Made by a program: the position numbers and the translations under genes. A stretch of DNA of 47,211 bases from Thomasclavelia sp. Lineage in GTDB: Bacteria > Bacillota_I > Bacilli_A > Erysipelotrichales > Coprobacillaceae. The notes beneath the pieces are model-generated. The model worked only from the letters and a program-made list of their open reading frames with translations, searched no databases and was not told the DNA's origin. The DNA lies in the NCBI GenBank assembly GCA_028749475.1, contig JAQVWN010000013.1, forward strand, positions 1-47,211, read 5' to 3'. Of the stretch, positions 1 to 5,516 are shown piece after piece. Each line of letters opens with the position of its first letter. The stretch's first letter is position 1.

Positions 1-325
1 GTTCTTTAGATTCTACTGAACAAGGTCCAGCGATTAAAGCTAGGTGGTCTCCACCTACTTTAACTCCATCAACATCAATAATTGAGTCTTCTGGATGGAA
101 CGCTCTATTAGCTAGTTTGTATGGTTCAGAAACTTTCATGACCTTTTCAACTGCTGGATCTACTTCTAATGCATCAGGATCGATAATAGTTGTATCCCCT
201 ACTAAGCCAATAATCGCTTGTTCATCTCCCTCAGAGACATGGGCTTCTAATCCTTTATCTTCAACTATTTTTTTAAGTCTTTCAATATCATTTTTGGAAC
301 TCTTATGTTTTAAAACAATAATCAT
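1..325 (-). CDS. aroF: 3-deoxy-7-phosphoheptulonate synthase (DAHP synthase), N-terminal part
   Basis: Partial gene: the start codon (325-323) is inside the window and the 3' part lies beyond position 1. The protein begins MIIVLKHKSS and has about 85 residues of ferredoxin-like N-terminal domain, then LANRAFHPEDSIIDVDG and the core signature LIAGPCSVES. This is the arrangement of the type I-beta (AroF/AroG-Bacillus-like) DAHP synthases, in which the ferredoxin-like domain mediates feedback control. The enzyme condenses phosphoenolpyruvate with erythrose 4-phosphate at the entry to the shikimate pathway; aroE of the same pathway is at 38183. An AGGAGA ribosome binding site lies just upstream of the ATG. 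The family is clear from the motifs; the catalytic barrel cannot be examined here. Confidence 0.9.
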   Translation of the reverse strand, partial: MIIVLKHKSSKNDIERLKKIVEDKGLEAHVSEGDEQAIIGLVGDTTIIDPDALEVDPAVEKVMKVSEPYKLANRAFHPEDSIIDVDGVKVGGDHLALIAGPCSVESKE

Positions 326-382
326 ATATCTAACATCTCCTTTTATTATCTTCATAATAAAGATATAAAAAAAAGATGTCAA

Positions 383-655
383 TTATTTAACTTTGACATC
401 TTCATATTTTGGATCTTCCATCTTTTTAGCAATATAACTACAAGTAGGAATAATCTTTACTTTATTCTCTTTGGCATAATTTACTAATCCTTCAAATAGT
501 TCACCGGCTACACCTTTTCCTTGGTATTGTTTATAGACTATTGTATGAATAGCGTTGATAGTATGTTTATCTTCATGAAGGAATTCAATATGTCCCATTT
601 CTTCTCTTCTATCATTATATGCATATATAAAATTATTCTCGAATTTAATTTCCAT
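383..655 (-). CDS. Small GNAT-type N-acetyltransferase (COG2388-like)
   Basis: A 90-residue protein with the minimal GCN5-related fold. The acetyl-CoA-binding region is visible as HTIVYKQYQGKGVAGELFEGLV (a Q/R-x-x-G-x-G/A-type loop, about residues 37-58), followed by the conserved tail KVKIIPTCSYIAKKM. Length and tail match the very small YjdJ/NATD1-like acetyltransferases, whose substrates are mostly unknown. The start overlaps the last 11 bases of the upstream sirtuin gene (645-655), so the two are translationally coupled and almost certainly co-transcribed. The pairing of a putative acetyltransferase with a putative deacetylase suggests a shared target, which is inference only. Confidence 0.8.
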   Translation of the reverse strand: MEIKFENNFIYAYNDRREEMGHIEFLHEDKHTINAIHTIVYKQYQGKGVAGELFEGLVNYAKENKVKIIPTCSYIAKKMEDPKYEDVKVK

Positions 656-1205
656 TATTATTCACCAATCTTTCTAATACTTCTCTAGTTTTATGAGCAG
701 CATCTTCTTGTATTTCGATAATGTTGGCTCCTTTAGATTTTGCTAGAAATCTAAGTTGGTCAGCAATTGCTGTATAGTGACTAGCCCCAATAACTAAAAG
801 TGTATCGCCAGGTTTCATTGTTTCTATTAAAGCATAAGCATTACTATAATTAGGAGCAGGGTCTCCATATAATACTGGTTTATTATATAAAGAATACGCC
901 TTGTCCATTTCATTATCATCTGGGAGTGAACCATGCATCTCTATTGGTTTACTACCAGCTTGTCGATGAAGGCCATCGATATTCATCGTAATGACTGGTA
1001 TTTGATACTGAGCTAAAGCTAAATGAGCATCATTAGGTTTAGCACCATTCATATTAGCTTTTAACTGTTTAATTACTTCATTATATTCTTGATGGTGTGT
1101 ATTGGCATAATCTCTAAATAGTTTTTCTCTTACATCAGGGCGATCCATAAATGTTGGAATATTAGATTGTTTAGAAATACCAGCACCAGTAAAAGCTATA
1201 ATCAT
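645..1205 (-). CDS. Compact SIR2-family (sirtuin-like) NAD-dependent protein, no zinc ribbon
   Basis: A 186-residue SIR2-fold protein. Visible motifs are FTGAGISKQSNIPTF (residues 5-19; NAD-binding GAGxSxxSxIPxF), MNIDGLHRQAG (74-84; usually QNIDxLHxxAG) and MHGS (90-93, with the presumed catalytic His91). Typical sirtuins of 230-250 residues carry a four-cysteine zinc ribbon after the catalytic His. This one has no cysteine anywhere and only a short loop there. It could be a deacylase, an ADP-ribosyltransferase or an NAD-cleaving protein. The start is supported by an AAGGAAGTGA ribosome binding site. It is the first gene of a two-gene unit with the GNAT protein. Confidence 0.82.
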   Translation of the reverse strand: MIIAFTGAGISKQSNIPTFMDRPDVREKLFRDYANTHHQEYNEVIKQLKANMNGAKPNDAHLALAQYQIPVITMNIDGLHRQAGSKPIEMHGSLPDDNEMDKAYSLYNKPVLYGDPAPNYSNAYALIETMKPGDTLLVIGASHYTAIADQLRFLAKSKGANIIEIQEDAAHKTREVLERLVNNNGN

Positions 1206-1343
1206 ATAATCACTTCCTTGCGATAAGATTATAACATAGATTTTGATAATTAATTATTATATGTATCATTATTTATTAATAATCTAAAATGTAATTCTTG
1301 AAATAGAAGTTATATTTTTCTATAATCGTTTTGAGGTGAAAGA

Positions 1344-1694
1344 ATGGATACTACTTTTTATAAGCTTGATATAACAATATCAGCTAAAGACAAGATTGAT
1401 GATAGTATCATTGATCCAATTACATTTCAATTATTGGAATGGGGTATTGACGGGAATAAAGTAGATTGGGAAGTTTATAAAGATAAAGCTGTTCTACATG
1501 TTGAAGAATCTAAAAAAGATAATGATGATTTTCAAATGTATGCAATGACTTATCAAGGGCTTAACCAAATTATGGATTTATGCTATGAATATAAGTTTGT
1601 TATGAACGAAACTTTTGGGGATGAAAAGAACACTATCACTAATATTTATACTAGTGATTATAAAGATGTAACGTTTACTACTGTAAATAAATAA
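1344..1694 (+). CDS. Hypothetical protein, 116 aa
   Basis: I do not recognise this family. It is an acidic soluble protein without signal peptide or membrane segment, rich in Asp, Lys, Tyr and Thr, beginning MDTTFYKLDITISAKDK. The reading frame is convincing: a GAGGTG ribosome binding site lies 7 bases before the ATG and an intrinsic terminator starts at the stop codon (1693-1718). It is transcribed as a single gene, divergent from the sirtuin/GNAT unit. Confidence 0.7.
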   Translation: MDTTFYKLDITISAKDKIDDSIIDPITFQLLEWGIDGNKVDWEVYKDKAVLHVEESKKDNDDFQMYAMTYQGLNQIMDLCYEYKFVMNETFGDEKNTITNIYTSDYKDVTFTTVNK

Positions 1695-1718
1695 AAGGCT
1701 AAGTTTTCTTAGCCTTTT
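1693..1718. terminator. Bidirectional intrinsic terminator
   Basis: AAAAGGCTAAG and CTTAGCCTTTT form an 11-bp stem around a short TTTT loop, with A and T runs on both sides. It ends the hypothetical gene at 1344 on the plus strand and the small gene at 1717 on the minus strand. Confidence 0.85.
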
Positions 1719-1890
1719 ACTTTGCAAAAGAATTATTGAATAGTTCTACTAATTCTTTATCACTTAATTCATCAATATCTAGATGCATACTTTTAATACC
1801 AGCTGCATCATAGAATGCAACAACGTGTTCTTGAATTTCCTCTTTATCTAACTTTTCTTTCTTACCATGTATATTTACTTCTAGTTTCAT
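1717..1890 (-). CDS. Small hypothetical protein, 57 aa
   Basis: A 58-codon frame starting MKLEVNIHGKKEKLDKEEIQ and ending ELVELFNNSFAK. It has an exact GGAGGTG ribosome binding site 4 bases before the ATG at 1890 and its stop codon abuts the shared terminator at 1693-1718, so I consider it a real gene. It is charged and probably helical, with no membrane segment and no recognised family. It ends convergently with the gene at 1344. Confidence 0.7.
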   Translation of the reverse strand: MKLEVNIHGKKEKLDKEEIQEHVVAFYDAAGIKSMHLDIDELSDKELVELFNNSFAK

Positions 1891-1965
1891 AGAGCACCTC
1901 CATATATCTATCTTTATAATATCATAATTAAGTCGGTTTTATATACAAATATTCTCTTTTTTCTC

Positions 1966-1994
1966 TTTACAATATTCTTAATTTTCTATATACT
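1966..1994 (+). promoter_or_regulatory. Promoter of tRNA-His
   Basis: TTTACA (1966-1971), a 17-bp spacer, and TATACT (1989-1994). This places the transcript start about 12 bases before the mature 5' end of the tRNA. Confidence 0.75.
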
Positions 1995-2012
1995 AAAACA
2001 TGCAGTTAAGAT

Positions 2013-2089
2013 GGCGGATGTGGTGAAGTGGTTAACACATCGGTTTGTGGCACCGACACTCGTGGGTTCGATCCCCATCATCCGCCCCA
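2013..2089 (+). tRNA. tRNA-His (anticodon GTG)
   Basis: Cloverleaf read by eye. The 7-bp acceptor stem pairs GCGGATG (2014-2020) with CATCCGC (2079-2085). The anticodon stem TCGGT/ACCGA encloses the loop TTGTGGC with anticodon GTG. The T loop TTCGATC is closed by GTGGG/CCCAT. The extra G at 2013 faces C2086, the G-1:C73 pair that identifies tRNA-His, and the 3' CCA is encoded (2087-2089). Confidence 0.95.
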
Positions 2090-2118
2090 TATTGAAAATG
2101 ACACTTTAAAGTGTTTAG

Positions 2119-2149
2119 GATAGTTAGTTTTGAACTAACTATCTTTTTT
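2119..2149 (+). terminator. Intrinsic terminator after tRNA-His
   Basis: An 11-bp perfect stem, GATAGTTAGTT (2119-2129) with AACTAACTATC (2133-2143), loop TTG, then six T. It closes the single-gene tRNA transcript. Confidence 0.9.
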
Positions 2150-2184
2150 ATTTTATATTATAGAACTTCAGTACTACGTAGTAT

Positions 2185-2949
2185 TTAATTTTTATTATTT
2201 AATGTCTTATTCCATGTCTTTTGCAATTCATATTCCAAGAATTTAGACATAGCTGCTAGATTATTTTCCTTATCTGATATTTCTAACGCTGCATAATAAT
2301 CCTTTTTATCTTCTGAATAAATAATGATTGGAGGATAATTATTCAATATAAAAAAATAGTTCATGATTATTCTACCAACTCTCCCATTTCCATCAGAGAA
2401 TGGATGAATAGTCTCTATACAATTATGTAAATAACTTCCCCTTATTAGGACATTATCATCATTTACATCACCAAAGTCGTTAATATTTCTTATCAATTCA
2501 TTCATTTGATCATTAACATTTTCAGGGCGAGTTCCAACTTGATTTATTCCTGCTACATAATAATGTTTTTTAAATTGTCCTGGTTGTTCATTGTTGTGAT
2601 TGTAACGTCTTTCATCGTATGTTCCATCACATAAATAAAAATGAAGTTTTTTAATCAATTCAATTGAGATAGGAATTCTCTTTTCAAAGCACTCAAACAT
2701 GTAACTAAGTGCTTTCTTTTGATTATCAATCTCATATAAAGTTATTAAATCACCTGTATACTTTATTACTTGCCCTTTATCAAATATTTCTTTTACATCA
2801 TAGTACTTAACGCTACTATTCTCTATGTTTCCCGAATGAAAAGTAAATAGTATTGATAAATTTTCAATATGATTTTTCAAATCATATTTATTATTTATTC
2901 TATACCCCCTCCACATTTCAAATAATTTTTTTGTATTAATAGTAACCAT
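2185..2949 (-). CDS. Fic family protein (predicted AMP-transferase) with N-terminal inhibitory helix
   Basis: A 254-residue Fic-domain protein. The complete catalytic motif HPFSDGNGRVGR is at residues 182-193, with the His that attacks and the anion-binding GNGR intact. A class II inhibitory motif, SGNIEN (S/T-x-x-x-E-G/N), is at 39-44; in known family members the Glu of this helix blocks productive ATP binding. A flap region (KHYYVAGINQVGTRPENV, about 128-145) also matches. The family transfers AMP, or less often other groups, to hydroxyl side chains of proteins; the target here is unknown. It is monocistronic, next to tRNA-His, and divergent from the tandem-repeat RNA locus at 3144-3331. 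It could be a toxin, a housekeeping regulator or a mobile cargo gene. Confidence 0.93.
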   Translation of the reverse strand: MVTINTKKLFEMWRGYRINNKYDLKNHIENLSILFTFHSGNIENSSVKYYDVKEIFDKGQVIKYTGDLITLYEIDNQKKALSYMFECFEKRIPISIELIKKLHFYLCDGTYDERRYNHNNEQPGQFKKHYYVAGINQVGTRPENVNDQMNELIRNINDFGDVNDDNVLIRGSYLHNCIETIHPFSDGNGRVGRIIMNYFFILNNYPPIIIYSEDKKDYYAALEISDKENNLAAMSKFLEYELQKTWNKTLNNKN

Positions 2950-3143
2950 ATTTTAATTCCTTCCATCAACATAAATTCAATCAATTTCAATAATGCAATT
3001 ACAATCTTTACAACAAGATTTTATTAAAACTTAAACATCTATAAAAATTACTACAAAAACGATGCCAAAGCATTAACACCCACAATAATAATAGCATTTG
3101 TTTAGATTAATTAGGTTTTTTTATCAACAAACAATAAAGTTTG

Positions 3144-3171
3144 TTGAATCATAGAACTAATATGCTATAAT
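3144..3171 (+). promoter_or_regulatory. Strong promoter for the tandem-repeat RNA, with inverted repeat at the -35
   Basis: TTGAAT (3144-3149), a 16-bp spacer, and the extended -10 TGCTATAAT (3163-3171). The predicted start is about 3178, immediately before the first repeat. A perfect inverted repeat, CAACAAAC (3125-3132) and GTTTGTTG (3139-3146), overlaps the -35 and could be an operator. The rest of 2950-3124 is AT-rich and I see no gene in it. Confidence 0.75.
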
Positions 3172-3177
3172 GATTAA

Positions 3178-3331
3178 GAAAAAGAGGGTAGCTTTCGACC
3201 TGAACCAACAGAAGCACTAAAAAAGAGGGCAGCCTTCGACCTGAACCAACAGAGGCACTAAAAAAGAGGGTAGCCTTCGACCTGAATCAACAGAGGCACG
3301 AAAAAAGCAGGAACATTATGTTCCTTTTTTT
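3178..3331 (+). ncRNA. Candidate small structured RNA made of three 41-nt tandem units
   Basis: Three direct repeats of exactly 41 bases begin at 3184, 3225 and 3266 and run to 3306. Each carries the core CGACCTGAAYCAACAG flanked by short complementary arms. In unit 1 the arms are GCTT/AAGC (3191-3194, 3212-3215); in units 2 and 3 they are GCCT/AGGC. This is a compensatory pair change that supports an RNA stem. The unit length is not a multiple of three and no frame stays open through the array, so it is not a protein repeat. A strong promoter precedes it and a terminator ends it at 3331, giving a predicted transcript of about 150 nt. I do not recognise it as a known riboswitch. The layout resembles type III antitoxin RNAs, but no such toxin gene follows. 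Confidence 0.65.
3309..3331 (+). terminator. Intrinsic terminator of the tandem-repeat RNA
   Basis: AGGAACA (3309-3315), loop TTA, TGTTCCT (3319-3325), followed by a T run to 3331. It separates the repeats from the aminopeptidase gene. Confidence 0.88.
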
Positions 3332-3374
3332 ATTTACCTAATTATAATCTTAAAATAGATTTTATTAATTTATA

Positions 3375-3394
3375 TGTATCAATTGTGATACAAT
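3375..3394 (+). promoter_or_regulatory. 18-bp palindromic operator over the -10 of the aminopeptidase gene
   Basis: TGTATCA (3375-3381) and TGATACA (3386-3392) are perfect inverted arms separated by ATTG. The likely -10, TACAAT (3389-3394), overlaps the right arm. No good -35 is visible. A dimeric repressor of the GntR/TetR type is a plausible reader, but none is encoded next to it. Confidence 0.5.
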
Positions 3395-3415
3395 GCATCA
3401 TATAGGAGGTATCTT

Positions 3416-4663
3416 ATGGTACAAGAATTATTAGATTTAATTAATCATTCTCATTCTCAATTCCATGTTATAAAAAATATTAAAGATATTTTAGATAATA
3501 ATGGTTTTGAAAAATTAGAAGAAAATAAAAAATGGAAAATCGAAAACAATAAAAAATATTATGTAACTAGAAATGATTCTAGTATTATTGCTTTTGAAGT
3601 CCCAACTGATTTAAAAGGCTATAACATTGTCAGTAGTCATAGTGATTCTCCTACTTTTAAAATAAAAGAAAATCCTGAAATGAAAACTAATGATTATTAC
3701 GTTAGATTAAATACTGAAACTTATGGAGGCTTAATAATGTCTACTTGGTTTGATAAGCCACTAAGTTTTGCTGGAAGAGTTGTATATGAAGATGGCGATA
3801 GCTATAAATGTGAACTTATTGATTATGACAAAAATAGTTTAATTATTCCTAGTGTAGCTATTCATATGAATCGAGAAGCGAATAATGGAATGAAATATAA
3901 TCCCCAAATAGATACTATCCCTCTATTTACAAGTGATCCTAAAGTTTCTTTAAAAGATGTAATAAAGAAGTATTTAAACATTGATAAAGAAATACTAAGT
4001 TCTGATTTGTTTTTATATAATCGTCAAGAAGGAAGTATTTGGGGGTTAAATAACGAATTCATTTCTGCAGGTAGACTTGATGATTTAGAATGTGCTTATT
4101 CTTCAATTAAAGCCTTAGTTGATAGTGATTTAAGTAATAATATGGTTTGTATCTTTGATAATGAAGAAGTTGGTTCTTTAACTAAACAAGGTGCTGATAG
4201 TACCTTGTTAGAAGATACTTTAAAAAGAATTAACGAATCTCTTGGCGGTAGCTATGAAGACTATTTAATGCTTGTAAGTAACTCATTTAATATTTCTGCT
4301 GATAATGCTCACGCCATTCATTCTAACCACCCTGAGCTAGCTGATCCAATTAATCAACCAGTTTTAAACAAAGGAATAGTTATTAAGTATCACGGTGGTC
4401 AAAAGTATACTAGCGACGCTATTAGTGCCGCTAAGTTTAAAATGTTATGTAAAAAGGCTAATGTTCCCTATCAAGAGTTTACTAATCGTTCCGATAAGGT
4501 TGGTGGTTCTACTTTGGGTAACTTATCAAACGCTCATGTTTCCCTAAGCAGTGTTGATATCGGTCTAGCTCAACTAGCTATGCACTCTTCCTATGAAACA
4601 GCAGGAAGTAAAGATGTTGAGTATTTAATAAAAGTTTTAAAAGAGTATTTTAAAAAGAGCTAA
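3416..4663 (+). CDS. M18 family aminopeptidase
   Basis: A 415-residue cytosolic metallopeptidase close to the usual M18 length. Conserved metal-site segments are SSHSDSPTFKIK (first His/Asp), AGRLDDLECAYSSIKAL (bridging Asp), FDNEEVGSLTKQGADST (catalytic Glu pair) and the C-terminal HxS-type segment ISAAKF...NAHVSLSSVDIG. M18 enzymes (ApeB/LAP4/DNPEP relatives) release N-terminal residues, often acidic, from peptides and form dodecamers. AGGAGG lies 7 bases before the ATG. It is a single gene between its own palindromic promoter and a bidirectional terminator (4652-4673). Confidence 0.95.
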   Translation: MVQELLDLINHSHSQFHVIKNIKDILDNNGFEKLEENKKWKIENNKKYYVTRNDSSIIAFEVPTDLKGYNIVSSHSDSPTFKIKENPEMKTNDYYVRLNTETYGGLIMSTWFDKPLSFAGRVVYEDGDSYKCELIDYDKNSLIIPSVAIHMNREANNGMKYNPQIDTIPLFTSDPKVSLKDVIKKYLNIDKEILSSDLFLYNRQEGSIWGLNNEFISAGRLDDLECAYSSIKALVDSDLSNNMVCIFDNEEVGSLTKQGADSTLLEDTLKRINESLGGSYEDYLMLVSNSFNISADNAHAIHSNHPELADPINQPVLNKGIVIKYHGGQKYTSDAISAAKFKMLCKKANVPYQEFTNRSDKVGGSTLGNLSNAHVSLSSVDIGLAQLAMHSSYETAGSKDVEYLIKVLKEYFKKS

Positions 4664-4673
4664 CGCTCTTTTT
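4652..4673. terminator. Bidirectional intrinsic terminator
   Basis: AAAAAGAGC (4652-4660), loop TAAC, GCTCTTTTT (4665-4673). It overlaps the stop codons of both convergent genes. Confidence 0.85.
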
Positions 4674-5016
4674 ATTTTGTTAGAGTTCCACCTTTGCCCC
4701 AACTATCATATTCTTCAAATTTAAGATAGATATTATCAATACTTATATTTGTGGTTTGATTAATCATTTTTATTAATTCTTCAGTGAATTTCTTTTTGTT
4801 TTCGAATTCGGGATGATGAAACATTGCGACATTAATCATCATACATGGTTCTTCACTACCTCCATAATACATTATTTGATTATCTTCCATATGAATCATT
4901 AAAGCTTTTTCACTTTTACTCGGAATAATAGAAATTAACTTTCCTGTTTCTTTTTTTATAGTTACCTCTTGTTTTAAAGTTAATTTATGATTTGTTGAAA
5001 ATGTAATAAATGGCAT
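4672..5016 (-). CDS. MIF/phenylpyruvate tautomerase-like protein
   Basis: A 114-residue tautomerase-superfamily protein. After removal of Met the N-terminal residue is Pro (MPFITFSTN), the catalytic base of this superfamily. The middle segment KALMIHMEDNQIMYYGGSEEPCMMINVAMF matches the MIF core, where substrate-binding and trimer-contact strands lie. Length agrees with MIF (about 115). Bacterial homologues keto-enol tautomerise phenylpyruvate-type substrates in vitro; the physiological role is unknown. A GGAGGAATT ribosome binding site precedes the start. It is monocistronic. Confidence 0.85.
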   Translation of the reverse strand: MPFITFSTNHKLTLKQEVTIKKETGKLISIIPSKSEKALMIHMEDNQIMYYGGSEEPCMMINVAMFHHPEFENKKKFTEELIKMINQTTNISIDNIYLKFEEYDSWGKGGTLTK

Positions 5017-5064
5017 ATAATTCCTCCTTTAGTCTTTATTAATTTTAACATAAAAAAATAATAA

Positions 5065-5094
5065 TTTACATTATTTATAAAAATGTGCTATTAT
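5065..5094 (+). promoter_or_regulatory. Promoter of the cold-shock gene
   Basis: TTTACA (5065-5070), 18-bp spacer, and an extended -10 TGCTATTAT (5086-5094). The start near 5101 gives an unusually long leader of about 130 nt. Confidence 0.65.
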
Positions 5095-5130
5095 AACTAA
5101 GTAAAAAAGATTTAGGTATAATTTTCAAGT

Positions 5131-5182
5131 ATCACAAATATTAGAGAATTGTATTGCTTTAGGTATTTTTCATATTTGTGAT
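5131..5182 (+). promoter_or_regulatory. Long stem in the cold-shock mRNA leader
   Basis: ATCACAAATAT (5131-5141) is exactly complementary to ATATTTGTGAT (5172-5182), an 11-bp stem enclosing 30 nt in the 5' leader. Structured leaders of cspA-type mRNAs switch conformation with temperature; this stem could serve that role. Confidence 0.55.
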
Positions 5183-5230
5183 TTATACATAAAGTATTTC
5201 CTTTTTGCAAATTTATAAGGAGGTACATTC

Positions 5231-5434
5231 ATGGCAGCTGGTAAAGTAAAATGGTTTAACTCAGAAAAAGGTTTCGGATTCATCACTAATGATGAAGATG
5301 GAAAAGATATCTTTGTTCATTTTTCAGCTATTAACGCTGAAGGTTTTAAATCTTTAGAAGAAGGTCAAGATGTTGAATTCGACGTAGTTGATTCAGATCG
5401 TGGTCCTCAAGCTCAAAACGTTACTGTAAAATAA
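5231..5434 (+). CDS. csp: Cold-shock protein (CspA/CspB family)
   Basis: A 67-residue single cold-shock domain. The nucleic-acid-binding motifs are intact: RNP1 as KGFGFI (residues 13-18) and RNP2 as IFVHF (27-31), within the usual [12 protein letters not shown] context. These proteins bind single-stranded RNA and DNA, melt mRNA structure and help adaptation to cold. An AAGGAGG site precedes the ATG. The gene is monocistronic, with a structured leader upstream and a terminator at 5448-5474. Confidence 0.97.
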   Translation: MAAGKVKWFNSEKGFGFITNDEDGKDIFVHFSAINAEGFKSLEEGQDVEFDVVDSDRGPQAQNVTVK

Positions 5435-5447
5435 TTTACGTAATATA

Positions 5448-5474
5448 GACATAACTTAGGTTATGTCTTTTTTT
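5448..5474 (+). terminator. Intrinsic terminator of the cold-shock gene
   Basis: GACATAAC (5448-5455), loop TTAG, GTTATGTC (5460-5467), then seven T. Confidence 0.9.
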
Positions 5475-5484
5475 ATTGATAAAT

Positions 5485-5512
5485 TAAAAAAGGTACATTT
5501 ATATGTACCTTT
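5485..5512 (-). terminator. Intrinsic terminator of the L,D-transpeptidase gene
   Basis: AGGTACAT (5491-5498) and ATGTACCT (5503-5510) form the stem, with an A run on the left that reads as the U tract on the minus strand. Confidence 0.85.
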
Positions 5513-5516
5513 AATA

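Noticed and set aside
117-368. Open frame on the plus strand at the window start
   Set aside because: It is antisense to the clear DAHP synthase frame, has no ribosome binding site, and the translation is low-complexity Ser/Ile.
2172-2183. Palindrome TACTACGTAGTA as an integration site next to tRNA-His
   Set aside because: I found no second copy and no duplicated tRNA 3' end in the window, so an attachment site cannot be supported.
3178-3331. Type III toxin-antitoxin (ToxIN/CptIN/TenpIN) or CRISPR array
   Set aside because: Tandem repeats plus terminator look like a type III antitoxin, but the following gene is a complete M18 aminopeptidase, not a ToxN-type toxin of 150-200 residues. The units are contiguous with no variable spacers, so it is not CRISPR.
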